Source: Trichothermofontia sp964536415
GTDB lineage: Bacteria > Cyanobacteriota > Cyanobacteriia > B231
Direction: 5' to 3'
DNA length: 64,000 nt
Assembly: GCA_964536415.1 (NCBI GenBank)
Contig: CAZHXN010000008.1
Location: 1 to 64,000 of the forward strand
The notes under the pieces were generated by a model. That model ran no database searches and had not been told where the DNA came from. It worked only from the letters and a program-made list of their open reading frames with translations. Made by a program: the position numbers and the translations under genes. Below are positions 44,154-51,884 of this stretch, piece after piece (within the stretch, counting starts at the first letter, position 1; every line of letters begins with the position of its first letter).

Positions 44154-44723
44154 TTAGGGACTCACCTGCCCATCGGGCAGTAGCGTCCCCTTAAGCGTGG
44201 CTGTCTCCAACTGTGCCTTATCCAGTCTGGCATTGAGGAGATCAGTATCCGCGAGGTTCGCTTGCTTGAGGGTAGCTCCGGTGAGATCGGCTTCCCGCAG
44301 ACTGGCCTTGGTCAGATTGGCACTGCTCAAATCCGCTTGGGTCAGATTAGCCTGAATCAATCCCGCTTCACTCAGGTTTGCACCACTCAGGTTGGCCCCG
44401 GAGAGGTCCACACTATCCATCAAGGCCCCCGCAAGATTCGCCTTGCTCAGGTTTGCTCCACTAAGATTAGCATCATTGAGATCGGCGCCTGCCAAGTCAG
44501 CTCCCTGAAGCTCGGCCCCTTGCAGATCACACTTGGCGCAGCGTTTAGTTGCCAACAAGGTTTTGACAGAATCGCCGCCCGCAGGAGGCTTGCTGGTCTC
44601 TGGGCTGCTGGTGGGCGTCTGACAAGCCCCTAAGCCAAAGGCCAGGAAGACCAGACCAAAGATCAACCTGTGCCATTTTCCCTGGAAGATGCGGGGCGAA
44701 GGTAAGAGTAGCATAGTCGTCAA
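44154..44723 (-). CDS. Pentapeptide-repeat lipoprotein
   Basis: A 189-residue protein with an N-terminal signal and lipobox (FLAFGLGACQT), a short Ser/Pro linker, a CxxC start (TKRCAKCDLQGAELQG) and about 20 A(D/N)LxX pentapeptides running to the C-terminus (GANLSGANLSEAGLIQANL). The repeats should fold as a right-handed quadrilateral beta helix on the outer face of a membrane. Such lipoproteins are common in cyanobacteria and have no defined function. It is divergent from the FAD oxidoreductase gene, with two copies of a dispersed repeat between them. Confidence 0.88.
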   Translation of the reverse strand: MTTMLLLPSPRIFQGKWHRLIFGLVFLAFGLGACQTPTSSPETSKPPAGGDSVKTLLATKRCAKCDLQGAELQGADLAGADLNDANLSGANLSKANLAGALMDSVDLSGANLSGANLSEAGLIQANLTQADLSSANLTKASLREADLTGATLKQANLADTDLLNARLDKAQLETATLKGTLLPDGQVSP

Positions 44724-44764
44724 GCGTGGCTAGCGGCAAGATACGCCCTGAGTGTGATGAGGCA

Positions 44765-44801
44765 CTTCTCCTGCGGAGACGCGGCGCGAACGGGGCGATC
44801 G
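44765..44801 (-). repeat. Dispersed ~30-bp repeat, intergenic copy 1
   Basis: CTTCTCCTGCGGAGACGCGG followed by CGCGAACGGGGCGATCGG. Its complement carries CGCGTCTCCGCAGGAGAA, the family core. Confidence 0.55.
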
Positions 44802-44874
44802 GACTCCCCATCATACTACGGGATGCCTGATAGAACGCCCAATGGCATCCCGGATTAAGACTGAGGGGGCGCCT

Positions 44875-44904
44875 GATGCGCCTGCGGAGATGCAGCGCGA
44901 TCGC
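44875..44904 (-). repeat. Dispersed ~30-bp repeat, intergenic copy 2
   Basis: GATGCGCCTGCGGAGATGCA followed by GCGCGATCGC; the complement reads GCGATCGCGCTGCATCTCCG. It is 110 bases from the previous copy. Confidence 0.5.
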
Positions 44905-44923
44905 ATACAATCACGGTGCCCAA

Positions 44924-46744
44924 ATGCTTGGCAGCCTGGTCGCGGAGGTAATCCTGTTGACACCGTTACCTGACACACTCACAACCGAAGTCCTCGTGGT
45001 TGGGGGGGGGACCGGTGGCACGGCTGCCGCGATCCAGGCGGCCCGACGGGGAGCGCAAACGATCCTGGTGAGTGAATTTCCCTGGTTAGGGGGGATGCTG
45101 ACGGCAGCAGGGGTGGCGGCTCCGGATGGGAATGAACTCGCGGCATGGCAAACGGGCCTCTGGGGGGCCTACCTGCGTGCCCTGGAGGTACGGCAACCGG
45201 GCGGTTTGGATCACGCCTGGGTCAGCTTTTTTACCTATGACCCCCGTATTGGGGCGGCCATTTTTGCCGATTGGGTCAAGGCATTGCCCAATTTAACCTG
45301 GATTGTCGGAGAATGGCCCCGTGAGGTACTGCGCCAGGGCGATCGCATCCTGGGCGTCCGTTTCAACTCATTCAGGGTTACCGCCGCGATCACGATCGAC
45401 GCCACGGAATTGGGCGATCTCCTGGCCCTAGGGGAAATTCCCCATCGCTGGGGTTGGGAGTGGCAAACCCAATGGCAGGAACCAAGTGCGCCAGCGGGTC
45501 CGACTTCCCTTACCCAAACCTATCCTGTCCAGTCCCCCACTTGGGTCGTGGTCATGCAGGACTTTGGGACGACGACCGTACCCGTCATTCCTCCCGCCGC
45601 CACCGGTTATGACCCAACCCAATTCCAGGGAGCTTGGGACACCTATGGCCCAGAAAAGTTTCTCAACTATGGGCGGCTACCGGGCGATCGCTTCATGATT
45701 AACTGGCCCATTCACGGCAATGACTATGGGCGAGGCGTCGATCGCCTCATCGGGACGGCCCCTGAGCGACGGGCATTTTATGCCGAAAGCTACGCCCACA
45801 GCCAGAATTTTGCCCACACGATCCAGGTACACCTGGGTAACCACTACGGCCTCGCCCCCGATCTGTTTCCCGTCGCAACGTTAACCCTAGCAAATCACCA
45901 TCCGGCCTTTGCCCTGTATCCCTACTTTCGGGAAAGCCGACGGTTGCGCGGATTAACCACCGTGACCGAGGCGGGAATTTTGCCGATACCGGCAGGGTGG
46001 GTAGCGCCGTTACCCCGTGATGAGACTGGCCAGGTCACCAGTATCGCGATCGGTAACTATGCCAACGACCACCACTATCCCGGTTGGGACTTTCCCCTGC
46101 ATCCCAAGTCGATCCAATGGGGAGGCCGCTGGACAGGGACGCCCTTTGGGATTCCCTATGGCTGTTTGGTTCCAGCAGGGATAGATGGCTTCCTGGTGGC
46201 GGAGAAAAACATTTCGGTCTCCCATATTGCCAATGGGGCTACCCGATTGCAACCCTGTGTGCTGGGCATTGGGCAGGCAGCGGGCATGGCAGCAGCCCTG
46301 TGTGTAGCAGCCCGATGCCAACCTACGGAACTGGCCGTGCGATCGCTCCAGATGGCCTTACTGGAAGACCCGATCGCGCCTGCCGCCGTCATTCCCCTGT
46401 ACGACTTACCTCCCGATCATCCGGAATGGTTAACCCAACAACGCCATTACCTCGATCATCCCGATGCCTATCCCCCTAATGGCTATAGCAACGTTCCCCC
46501 CCACCCGGTTACCCCCTCAGTCCTTGCCTGGAGCCAGGTTTGGCGCGGCACCTTCTACCGACAGGCGGTACAACAGTACACCTTTCATCCGGACCCATAC
46601 CCCCAATCCACCTGGTCCCTCGTTAGCTTGCGATCAGAAGTCGATCGCCAACTGCAAGACTGTCCGTCTCCCCATCGTCTGACGGTGGTTGGGCGCTGGA
46701 ATCCAGCCGGCAACTGGTTGTTAGCGGTTCAGGTTGAAATCTAG
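44924..46744 (+). CDS. FAD-dependent oxidoreductase (FAD_oxidored family)
   Basis: A 606-residue flavoprotein. The Rossmann dinucleotide motif is EVLVVGGGTGGTAAAIQAAR, followed by LVSEFPWLGGMLTAAGVAAP, which is characteristic of the PF12831 FAD-dependent group. Other patterns are IDATELGDLLALGEIPHRWG, YFRESRRLRGLTTVTE and the C-terminal FAD contact ATRLQPCVLGIGQAAGMAAA. The substrate is unknown. The start is uncertain: ATG 44924 is my choice, and a TTG at 44958 closer to the Rossmann fold is possible. Its last 24 bases overlap the convergent osmC gene. Confidence 0.85.
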   Translation: MLGSLVAEVILLTPLPDTLTTEVLVVGGGTGGTAAAIQAARRGAQTILVSEFPWLGGMLTAAGVAAPDGNELAAWQTGLWGAYLRALEVRQPGGLDHAWVSFFTYDPRIGAAIFADWVKALPNLTWIVGEWPREVLRQGDRILGVRFNSFRVTAAITIDATELGDLLALGEIPHRWGWEWQTQWQEPSAPAGPTSLTQTYPVQSPTWVVVMQDFGTTTVPVIPPAATGYDPTQFQGAWDTYGPEKFLNYGRLPGDRFMINWPIHGNDYGRGVDRLIGTAPERRAFYAESYAHSQNFAHTIQVHLGNHYGLAPDLFPVATLTLANHHPAFALYPYFRESRRLRGLTTVTEAGILPIPAGWVAPLPRDETGQVTSIAIGNYANDHHYPGWDFPLHPKSIQWGGRWTGTPFGIPYGCLVPAGIDGFLVAEKNISVSHIANGATRLQPCVLGIGQAAGMAAALCVAARCQPTELAVRSLQMALLEDPIAPAAVIPLYDLPPDHPEWLTQQRHYLDHPDAYPPNGYSNVPPHPVTPSVLAWSQVWRGTFYRQAVQQYTFHPDPYPQSTWSLVSLRSEVDRQLQDCPSPHRLTVVGRWNPAGNWLLAVQVEI

Positions 46745-47245
46745 GACAGCCGTCATATTGTTTATACCCCAATCGTTTATACCGCCGATGGCGGCCACAA
46801 TAATTTCCGACTTGACGGAATTGGCCAGAAAACAACGGTGGTGAGCTGCTTCATGCATATCCTCAATTTGCTGTTCCGTGGGCAAACGATCGCCGGAAAA
46901 AACCACCTGGGGATTGAGATAAATTTTGGTAATAGCCAGTTTTCCCTCATCATTTTTTTCTAGAATTCCGATCGCCTGATCGGTGTAGCGATCCACAATA
47001 AATTGATGCTTGGCCGCGATCGCCAGAAACCAAAGCATGTGACAACTAGAGATCGCCGCCACAAAGGCTTCCTCTGGATCAACACACGCTGCATTGGCGT
47101 CAGGCTCTGGGACAATGTGGGGGGAAGCTGAGGCTAAAATTTCGATCCCACCATCAAACTTCCAGATATGTTCACGACTATAGTGGCGGTCAATGAACCC
47201 GTCTGCTTGGCGTTGCCATTGCACACTCGCGAAATGTTCAGACAT
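46721..47245 (-). CDS. OsmC/Ohr family peroxiredoxin-like protein
   Basis: A 174-residue OsmC-type thiol peroxidase. The two active cysteines are present: AISSCHMLWFLAIAA and HHRCFLANSVKSEI. The N-terminal SREHIWKFDGGIEILASASP and the acidic DPEEAFVAA match the subgroup that reduces organic hydroperoxides. ATG 47245 (MSEHFASVQWQ) is preferred over 47266. It converges with and overlaps the oxidoreductase gene by 24 bases. A perfect 8-bp stem palindrome lies 37-56 bases upstream. Confidence 0.85.
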   Translation of the reverse strand: MSEHFASVQWQRQADGFIDRHYSREHIWKFDGGIEILASASPHIVPEPDANAACVDPEEAFVAAISSCHMLWFLAIAAKHQFIVDRYTDQAIGILEKNDEGKLAITKIYLNPQVVFSGDRLPTEQQIEDMHEAAHHRCFLANSVKSEIIVAAIGGINDWGINNMTAVLDFNLNR

Positions 47246-47281
47246 GGTGACGATGCGCTTGATCAAGCTTTGAAGGTTTGC

Positions 47282-47301
47282 ATTAATCGATCGCGATTAA
47301 T
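47282..47301. promoter_or_regulatory. Palindrome upstream of osmC
   Basis: ATTAATCG-ATCG-CGATTAAT: perfect 8-bp arms and a 4-base centre, 37-56 bases upstream of the osmC-like start codon. It could be a repressor operator or an RNA stem. The core is also a HIP1-like sequence, so chance must be considered. The rest of the 325-bp gap 47246-47570 shows no gene. Confidence 0.35.
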
Positions 47302-47570
47302 ACTGCTGGACTCAATATTGCTGAATGATGGGCAATACCTGATCACGTTGACCATTGGACATATTGCTAAGCTAGCACCAGAGGTTCCCTATCCCCATTA
47401 ACTTATAAGAATTAAACGATAAATATCTTGACAATAATGCCCGTATCCAGCTTCGTGATAGACTACACGTACAGCGACCCTGATAGAAAATCTCCTGATT
47501 TGCCCTTACCCTGATCCACCCGATCGCTGCCAAACGCTATCTCTTACCCCCCACGTTCCAGCTTGTGTTC

Positions 47571-49127
47571 ATGCACCATCGCCAATGGGGTTACTCCCTG
47601 GGCAAACTGGCACTCTTGACCTTGGCAAGCTGTCTGGCCCTAGCGGCAACAGCGAACGCCGAAACGATTCAGATAACCTTGCTGCATCTGAACGATATTT
47701 ACGAAATTACCCCGATCGAGCAGGGGCAACGGGGGGGAATGGCACGGGTAGCCACGCTGCGCCAACAACTCTTGGCCCGTAATCCCCACACCTATACGCT
47801 CCTAGCGGGGGATGCCTTTAGCCCCTCGGCTCTGGGAACTGCAATGGTCAACGGGGAACGCTTGGCCGGTCGCCAGATGGTGGCGGTCATGAATGCGATC
47901 GGCTTTGACTACGCCACGTTCGGTAACCATGAGTTTGATCTCCCGGAGGCGGCGTTTTTACACCGTCTGCGAGAATCGCGGTTTCAGTGGTTATCGGCCA
48001 ATGTGCTGGACCGCCACCAGCGGTCCTTTCCCGGTGTCGTACCCACGGCAACGTTCACGGTTCCCGGCAAGGCGGGAGGGCAGGTGCGCGTCGGGTTAAT
48101 TGGGGTCACGATCGCCAGTAATCCGGCCAACTATGTGGCCTACCAGGATGCGATCGCCGCTGTGCGGGAACAGGCTACGCTTTTGGCTCCCCAAACCGAT
48201 ATCCTGATTGCCCTTACCCATTTGGATCTAGCTCAGGATCAGGTGCTAGCGGCCACTGTCCCCGAACTGGATCTCATTCTAGGCGGGCATGAACATGAAA
48301 ATATGCAACAGTGGCGTATTGTCAATCGTCCCCCCCAAGCCGCGCGATCGCCCCACTGTTCCGATCCCGGCATTCCCATTTTTAAGACGGATGCCAATGC
48401 CCGCACGGTCTATATTCATGACCTTACCTACGACACCGATCGCGCCTGTTTGACGATTGCCTCGCGCCTCCAACCCATCACAGCCGTGATTCCCGATAAT
48501 CCCCAAGTGGGAGCCATTGTGCAGCAATGGGTTGAACAGGGATTTGCGGGGTTTCGGGCGCAGGGGTTTGTGCCGGAGGCGACGATCGCTGTCTTACCCA
48601 CTGCGCTGGATGGCTTGGAGAGCAGCGTGCGCAACCGGCCTACGGCTTTGACCGATCGCATTGCCCAGGCGATGCTCCAGGCAGCAGCAGGGGCCGAATT
48701 GGCGATCTTTAATAGTGGTTCCATCCGCATTGATGACCAGGTGCCCGCTGGACCGATTACACAATACGATGTCATTCGGATTTTGCCCTTTGAAGGCAAG
48801 GTGTTGCTGGTTGAAATGCCAGGGGAATTATTACAACGGGTCCTCGATCAAGGCGAGGCTAATCGGGGAACGGGAGGCTTTTTGCAAACTGCCCAGGTTA
48901 GTCGTGCCGCGGACAATCACGGCTGGTTGATTCACGGTCAACCCCTACAATCCCAGCAGTCCTATCGGGTGGCGATTAATGATTTTCTCGTCAGCGGCCA
49001 TGAGCAGGGTTTGGACTTTCTGACCCTCACGGCTCCTGGGGTGAAGTTACTCGCGGAAGGCCCGGATATGCGCATGGCGCTCATTGCGTTCCTGAAAACT
49101 ACTCTATGCCGATCGTCAAAGGTTTAG
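47571..49127 (+). CDS. Secreted bifunctional metallophosphatase/5'-nucleotidase
   Basis: A 518-residue exported enzyme. A signal peptide (~residues 8-30, GKLALLTLASCLALAATANA) is followed by the metallophosphatase domain: ITLLHLNDIYEITP, TLLAGDAFSPSALGT, YATFGNHEFDLPEAA and LDLILGGHEHENMQQ. The 5'-nucleotidase C-terminal domain follows (~330-518; AIFNSGSIRIDDQVPAGPIT, YDVIRILPFEGKV). It should dephosphorylate extracellular nucleotides. The first metal motif is NDIY, not NDMH as in UshA; an NDxY form is known in a subgroup. ATG 47571 is preferred over GTG 47565. Confidence 0.9.
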   Translation: MHHRQWGYSLGKLALLTLASCLALAATANAETIQITLLHLNDIYEITPIEQGQRGGMARVATLRQQLLARNPHTYTLLAGDAFSPSALGTAMVNGERLAGRQMVAVMNAIGFDYATFGNHEFDLPEAAFLHRLRESRFQWLSANVLDRHQRSFPGVVPTATFTVPGKAGGQVRVGLIGVTIASNPANYVAYQDAIAAVREQATLLAPQTDILIALTHLDLAQDQVLAATVPELDLILGGHEHENMQQWRIVNRPPQAARSPHCSDPGIPIFKTDANARTVYIHDLTYDTDRACLTIASRLQPITAVIPDNPQVGAIVQQWVEQGFAGFRAQGFVPEATIAVLPTALDGLESSVRNRPTALTDRIAQAMLQAAAGAELAIFNSGSIRIDDQVPAGPITQYDVIRILPFEGKVLLVEMPGELLQRVLDQGEANRGTGGFLQTAQVSRAADNHGWLIHGQPLQSQQSYRVAINDFLVSGHEQGLDFLTLTAPGVKLLAEGPDMRMALIAFLKTTLCRSSKV

Positions 49128-49143
49128 GTAGGGGTGCTTTGAC

Positions 49144-49198
49144 GACTACAGTCGTTACTACAAACTGGGACCGACTACAGTCGTGACTCCAAACGGAG
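49144..49198 (-). repeat. Two tandem GTAGT-hairpin repeat units
   Basis: GACTACAGTCGTTACTACAA (unit 1, from 49144) and GACTACAGTCGTGACTCCAA (unit 2, from 49173), spaced 29 bases apart. Both carry GACT-ACAGTC type stems and relate to 13115-13140 on the other strand. Confidence 0.6.
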
Positions 49199-49277
49199 AG
49201 GAATTTTTGAACGGTTGGATGATCATTATTTATAGTCGTGGTTTTAATCGCGATCGTCCCTTTTTGGGCAACCTGCT

Positions 49278-50135
49278 ATGGTGAAAATTCTTCCGATCGG
49301 TCACCTGATTGGAATTGATCAAAACGGCTACCTCATCAATGACTGCGATGCGTCTCGTATTAGCTCCCCCTGGTTGGGGTTGGTTGAAGCCTGGAAGGCA
49401 GGCTGTTTAGACCTCTGGGGCGATCGCCTGCATAGTCTTTACCTACGGGGGTCAGTTCCCAGGGGGATGGCGATGCCCAAGCTGTCAGATCTGGATGGGG
49501 TGGTGATTTTGCAGGATAGCCCGCCCGCTTCATCGCCCACCGTAACGGCGACTGAGACTGCAAGGAGACTCGCCACGTTGACCCAACGTTTGCTCCGCCA
49601 GTATCGCTTTTGCCGCAACATTGAAACGGTGATCTTTAGCCACAGCGAGATCCAGGCCCTCCCCGTCTGGCAAGCCTTTCTCAAGGTCTGTGGGCTGTGC
49701 ATTTATGGTGAAAATCTGCAACCCCACTGGCCCCCGGTGCAACCAGGCCCCCTGCTGGTGAGCCATGCCTTTGATTTGGCTGAAGACTTGGCGGCAGTGC
49801 AATCGTACCTGCGCACCTTGCCTGCCCATCATTGCCAGTTTGAGGCTCAAGTAAAACAACAGTGTGCCTGGATCAGCCGTCGTCTCGTGCGGGTAGGGTT
49901 TGAACTGATCATGGAACAGGAACAAGCCTATACCCGCGATCTCTATCCCTGCTATCAGCGCTTCGCAGCCCATTTCCCTGCCCTGGAACCCCAGATGCGT
50001 CAGGCATTGACATTGGCGATCGCCCCTTCCCGGCATCGGGCGGGCCTCCTGTTATTTTTGGCGCACCTTGGCGAGCCGCTGCTTGAACAGGTGCAACGGA
50101 CCTTTACACCCTCGACTCCGGAGTGTTTCTGCTAA
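49278..50135 (+). CDS. Nucleotidyltransferase-fold protein
   Basis: A 285-residue protein with a minimal nucleotidyltransferase motif LYLRGSVPRGMAMPKLSDLD near residue 54 (GS followed by SDLD, the metal-binding Asp pair), then a helical region and a FELIMEQEQAYTRDLYPCYQ segment. It resembles stand-alone MNT-type domains that transfer a nucleotide to protein, tRNA or antibiotic; toxin-antitoxin MNT proteins are shorter. No HEPN partner gene is adjacent. The target is unknown. It converges with the JmjC-like gene 13 bases away. Confidence 0.75.
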   Translation: MVKILPIGHLIGIDQNGYLINDCDASRISSPWLGLVEAWKAGCLDLWGDRLHSLYLRGSVPRGMAMPKLSDLDGVVILQDSPPASSPTVTATETARRLATLTQRLLRQYRFCRNIETVIFSHSEIQALPVWQAFLKVCGLCIYGENLQPHWPPVQPGPLLVSHAFDLAEDLAAVQSYLRTLPAHHCQFEAQVKQQCAWISRRLVRVGFELIMEQEQAYTRDLYPCYQRFAAHFPALEPQMRQALTLAIAPSRHRAGLLLFLAHLGEPLLEQVQRTFTPSTPECFC

Positions 50136-50147
50136 AGTTCGACAACC

Positions 50148-51314
50148 CTAGGGGTGGGTTTCTGGGGCCACGAACAAAATCCCCTCGGTAACCAGACGGG
50201 TCAACAGGGGTACCACATCGATCTCAAAATCCAGTTCTGGTCCCCAATCTGCCAGATCCGCCAGGGTGAAGCGATCGCGATCGGTCATATTCTTGGCTAA
50301 GGCAGTCGGCAGCCCCTTGAGATCCACCTGCTTAGAACCCACCTGCAAGCGATAGTGATTGTGATCGAGGCAGGACATCTGGCGTGGATGGAGCGGCGAC
50401 CAGGCAAACTCGGTCAGGAAATCATTGGGGAAAAGATCGATCCCCATTTGGGTCGGTAGGGCGATCGGTAGGGGAGGCTGTTGGCAGTACCGCACATCTT
50501 CCAGGTAGCGCGATCGCCAGTCGGATTGCTGAAGGACCGTGATTAATTGCTGCTGGAGAGTAACCAGGTGCTGTGCAAATGCTTGAGGATTGCCATCGAC
50601 GATCGGTGGCAAACTTTGCCGCCAGTTAGGATGACGTTGCAGATCATGGATTAGCCAGTCGATCCAGTCCAGACCTGTCAGACAGTCAATACCAATGGTC
50701 AAGTGCAACGAAGGACGATCGCAGGCCACCGCATAGTGCCAGTGACCACGGGGAATATAGAGAACATCCCCAGCCTGAAGCATTGTTTCCAAATAGGGTG
50801 GGGTTTCCGGCGGTAATTGATTCGCTGAGCGCATCGTCTCTGTGGGATAGGGCACAGTGGCCTCGTAGACAAACCACTGCTTCGCCCCAGCAATTTGCAA
50901 GATCAGCACATCATGGGTGTCGTAGTGACAATCAAACCCCTGTTGTTGGGTCGGTGAGCAGTAAAGGTTTACGTGAGCGCGGTATCCCAAATCCTGACGT
51001 AATTGGGCCGTCAGCCTTGCCAGAGCCGGGAGCCGGTGATGCAGGCCATTGATGATCAGGGTTGCCCCCTGGTTAAGGCGATCGCGCCAGGTCTGGCGAT
51101 CGTCGGTATAGGGTAGGGATTGACCATCAATAGAAAAGCGCAAATCTGGCTCAGCCAACTGATGATAATTCAGTAAATCATTGAGATCTTGCCAGGAGAA
51201 TAGGGTGCAAAATTTGGCCGGATCACCCGCAATGTGAAGTGCCCTTTGCGTCCAGTATTCCGTGAGAAATGACGCCGGTGCATAGGGGGCTAGCAGGGTC
51301 GGGAGAATGTTCAT
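50148..51314 (-). CDS. JmjC/cupin-like 2-oxoglutarate oxygenase (RoxA-like)
   Basis: A 388-residue protein with a JmjC-type double-stranded beta helix. The iron site is visible as FDCHYDTHDVLILQIAGAKQ (HxD) and, further on, the distal His around GHWHYAVACDRPSLHLTIGI. The phrase MLQAGDVLYIPRGHWHYA is typical of the ribosomal-oxygenase (YcfD/RoxA) group. The C-terminal ~150 residues form a winged-helix-like tail (RDRFTLADLADW, LLTRLVTEGILF). A protein hydroxylase is likely; the target is unknown. ATG 51314 is used. A MITE sits 60 bases upstream. Confidence 0.8.
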   Translation of the reverse strand: MNILPTLLAPYAPASFLTEYWTQRALHIAGDPAKFCTLFSWQDLNDLLNYHQLAEPDLRFSIDGQSLPYTDDRQTWRDRLNQGATLIINGLHHRLPALARLTAQLRQDLGYRAHVNLYCSPTQQQGFDCHYDTHDVLILQIAGAKQWFVYEATVPYPTETMRSANQLPPETPPYLETMLQAGDVLYIPRGHWHYAVACDRPSLHLTIGIDCLTGLDWIDWLIHDLQRHPNWRQSLPPIVDGNPQAFAQHLVTLQQQLITVLQQSDWRSRYLEDVRYCQQPPLPIALPTQMGIDLFPNDFLTEFAWSPLHPRQMSCLDHNHYRLQVGSKQVDLKGLPTALAKNMTDRDRFTLADLADWGPELDFEIDVVPLLTRLVTEGILFVAPETHP

Positions 51315-51374
51315 CGTCAACACAGTCGGTAAAAGCCGAGCAAGACATCCGCAGACTGGAGAACTCATCCCTAT

Positions 51375-51486
51375 GGCTCTTCTGGGATTTTGGGGTAAAC
51401 AGTATCAGCAACTACAAATAGACGATCAGAAACGCTGAGTTTATGGTGGGGGCGCTACGCGCTCCCACTATAAACTCAGGAGAGCC
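51375..51486 (+). mobile_element. MITE copy B (ISL3-like ends), 112 bp
   Basis: Starts GGCTCTTCTGGGATTTTGGG and ends CAGGAGAGCC. The target duplication differs by one base: ATCCCTAT (51367-51374) and ATCTCTAT (51487-51494). Internal blocks GTAAAC, CAACTACA, GAAACGCTGAGTTTATGG and the palindrome around GCGCTACGCGC align with copy A. It lies in the upstream region of the JmjC-like gene. Confidence 0.8.
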
Positions 51487-51548
51487 ATCTCTATAACGAT
51501 TAGCTGCAAACAGGGAACAGTCCAGCAGAGTTGACCCAGCCATCCAGG

Positions 51549-51884
51549 TTAGCGACGCCAGCGTCCCCCAGACATCCGCCCCCCGCCAGAGTCGTTGTTG
51601 CTATTGCTGTTGCTGTTGCTATTGTTGTTGCTGTTTTTGCTGTCATAATCATTATTATTCCGGCTGCGACTGCGGTTATCAGCGTCATAATCATCCTGAC
51701 GAGCCATGAGCAGGGGATTAGAAGCGCTCCGATCGCGATCAACAACAGTAATCTCGATCGTGGATGGCCGCACAGATTCAGCCGGGGCAGTCGGAGCGGC
51801 AGCGATCGCCGGTATGCCTAGTAAAGGCAGCAAAAAACTGGTTTGCACACTCAGACAGAGACGGAAAAAAAGTCTAAAATTCAT
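51549..51884 (-). CDS. Small secreted Asn/Ser-rich protein
   Basis: A 111-residue protein with a good signal peptide (MNFRLFFRLCLSVQTSFLLP ... AIAAAP), a short region with DRDRSASNPLLMARQDDY, and then a low-complexity stretch with alternating Asn and Ser (NNNSNSNSNSNND) coded by a GTT/GCT-type trinucleotide run (51595-51645), ending GGRMSGGRWRR. No family is recognised. The 51950-52700 region on its other side has no gene. The signal peptide supports a real gene; the repeat makes length variation likely. Confidence 0.5.
   Translation of the reverse strand: MNFRLFFRLCLSVQTSFLLPLLGIPAIAAAPTAPAESVRPSTIEITVVDRDRSASNPLLMARQDDYDADNRSRSRNNNDYDSKNSNNNSNSNSNSNNDSGGGRMSGGRWRR

Noticed and set aside
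47428..47460. TTGACA as a promoter for the 5'-nucleotidase gene
   Set aside because: No -10 element lies at 16-18 bases; the nearest A/T-rich hexamer is about 21 bases away.
49144..49198. Possible CRISPR-like direct repeats
   Set aside because: Only two imperfect units adjoin with no spacers and no cas genes are in the window; they fit a dispersed hairpin repeat.
51531..51821. Plus-strand frame with a Val/Ile/Ala-rich hydrophobic stretch
   Set aside because: It is the complement of the Asn/Ser triplet run of the minus-strand secreted protein; hydrophobicity is an artefact of GTT/GCT/ATT triplets.
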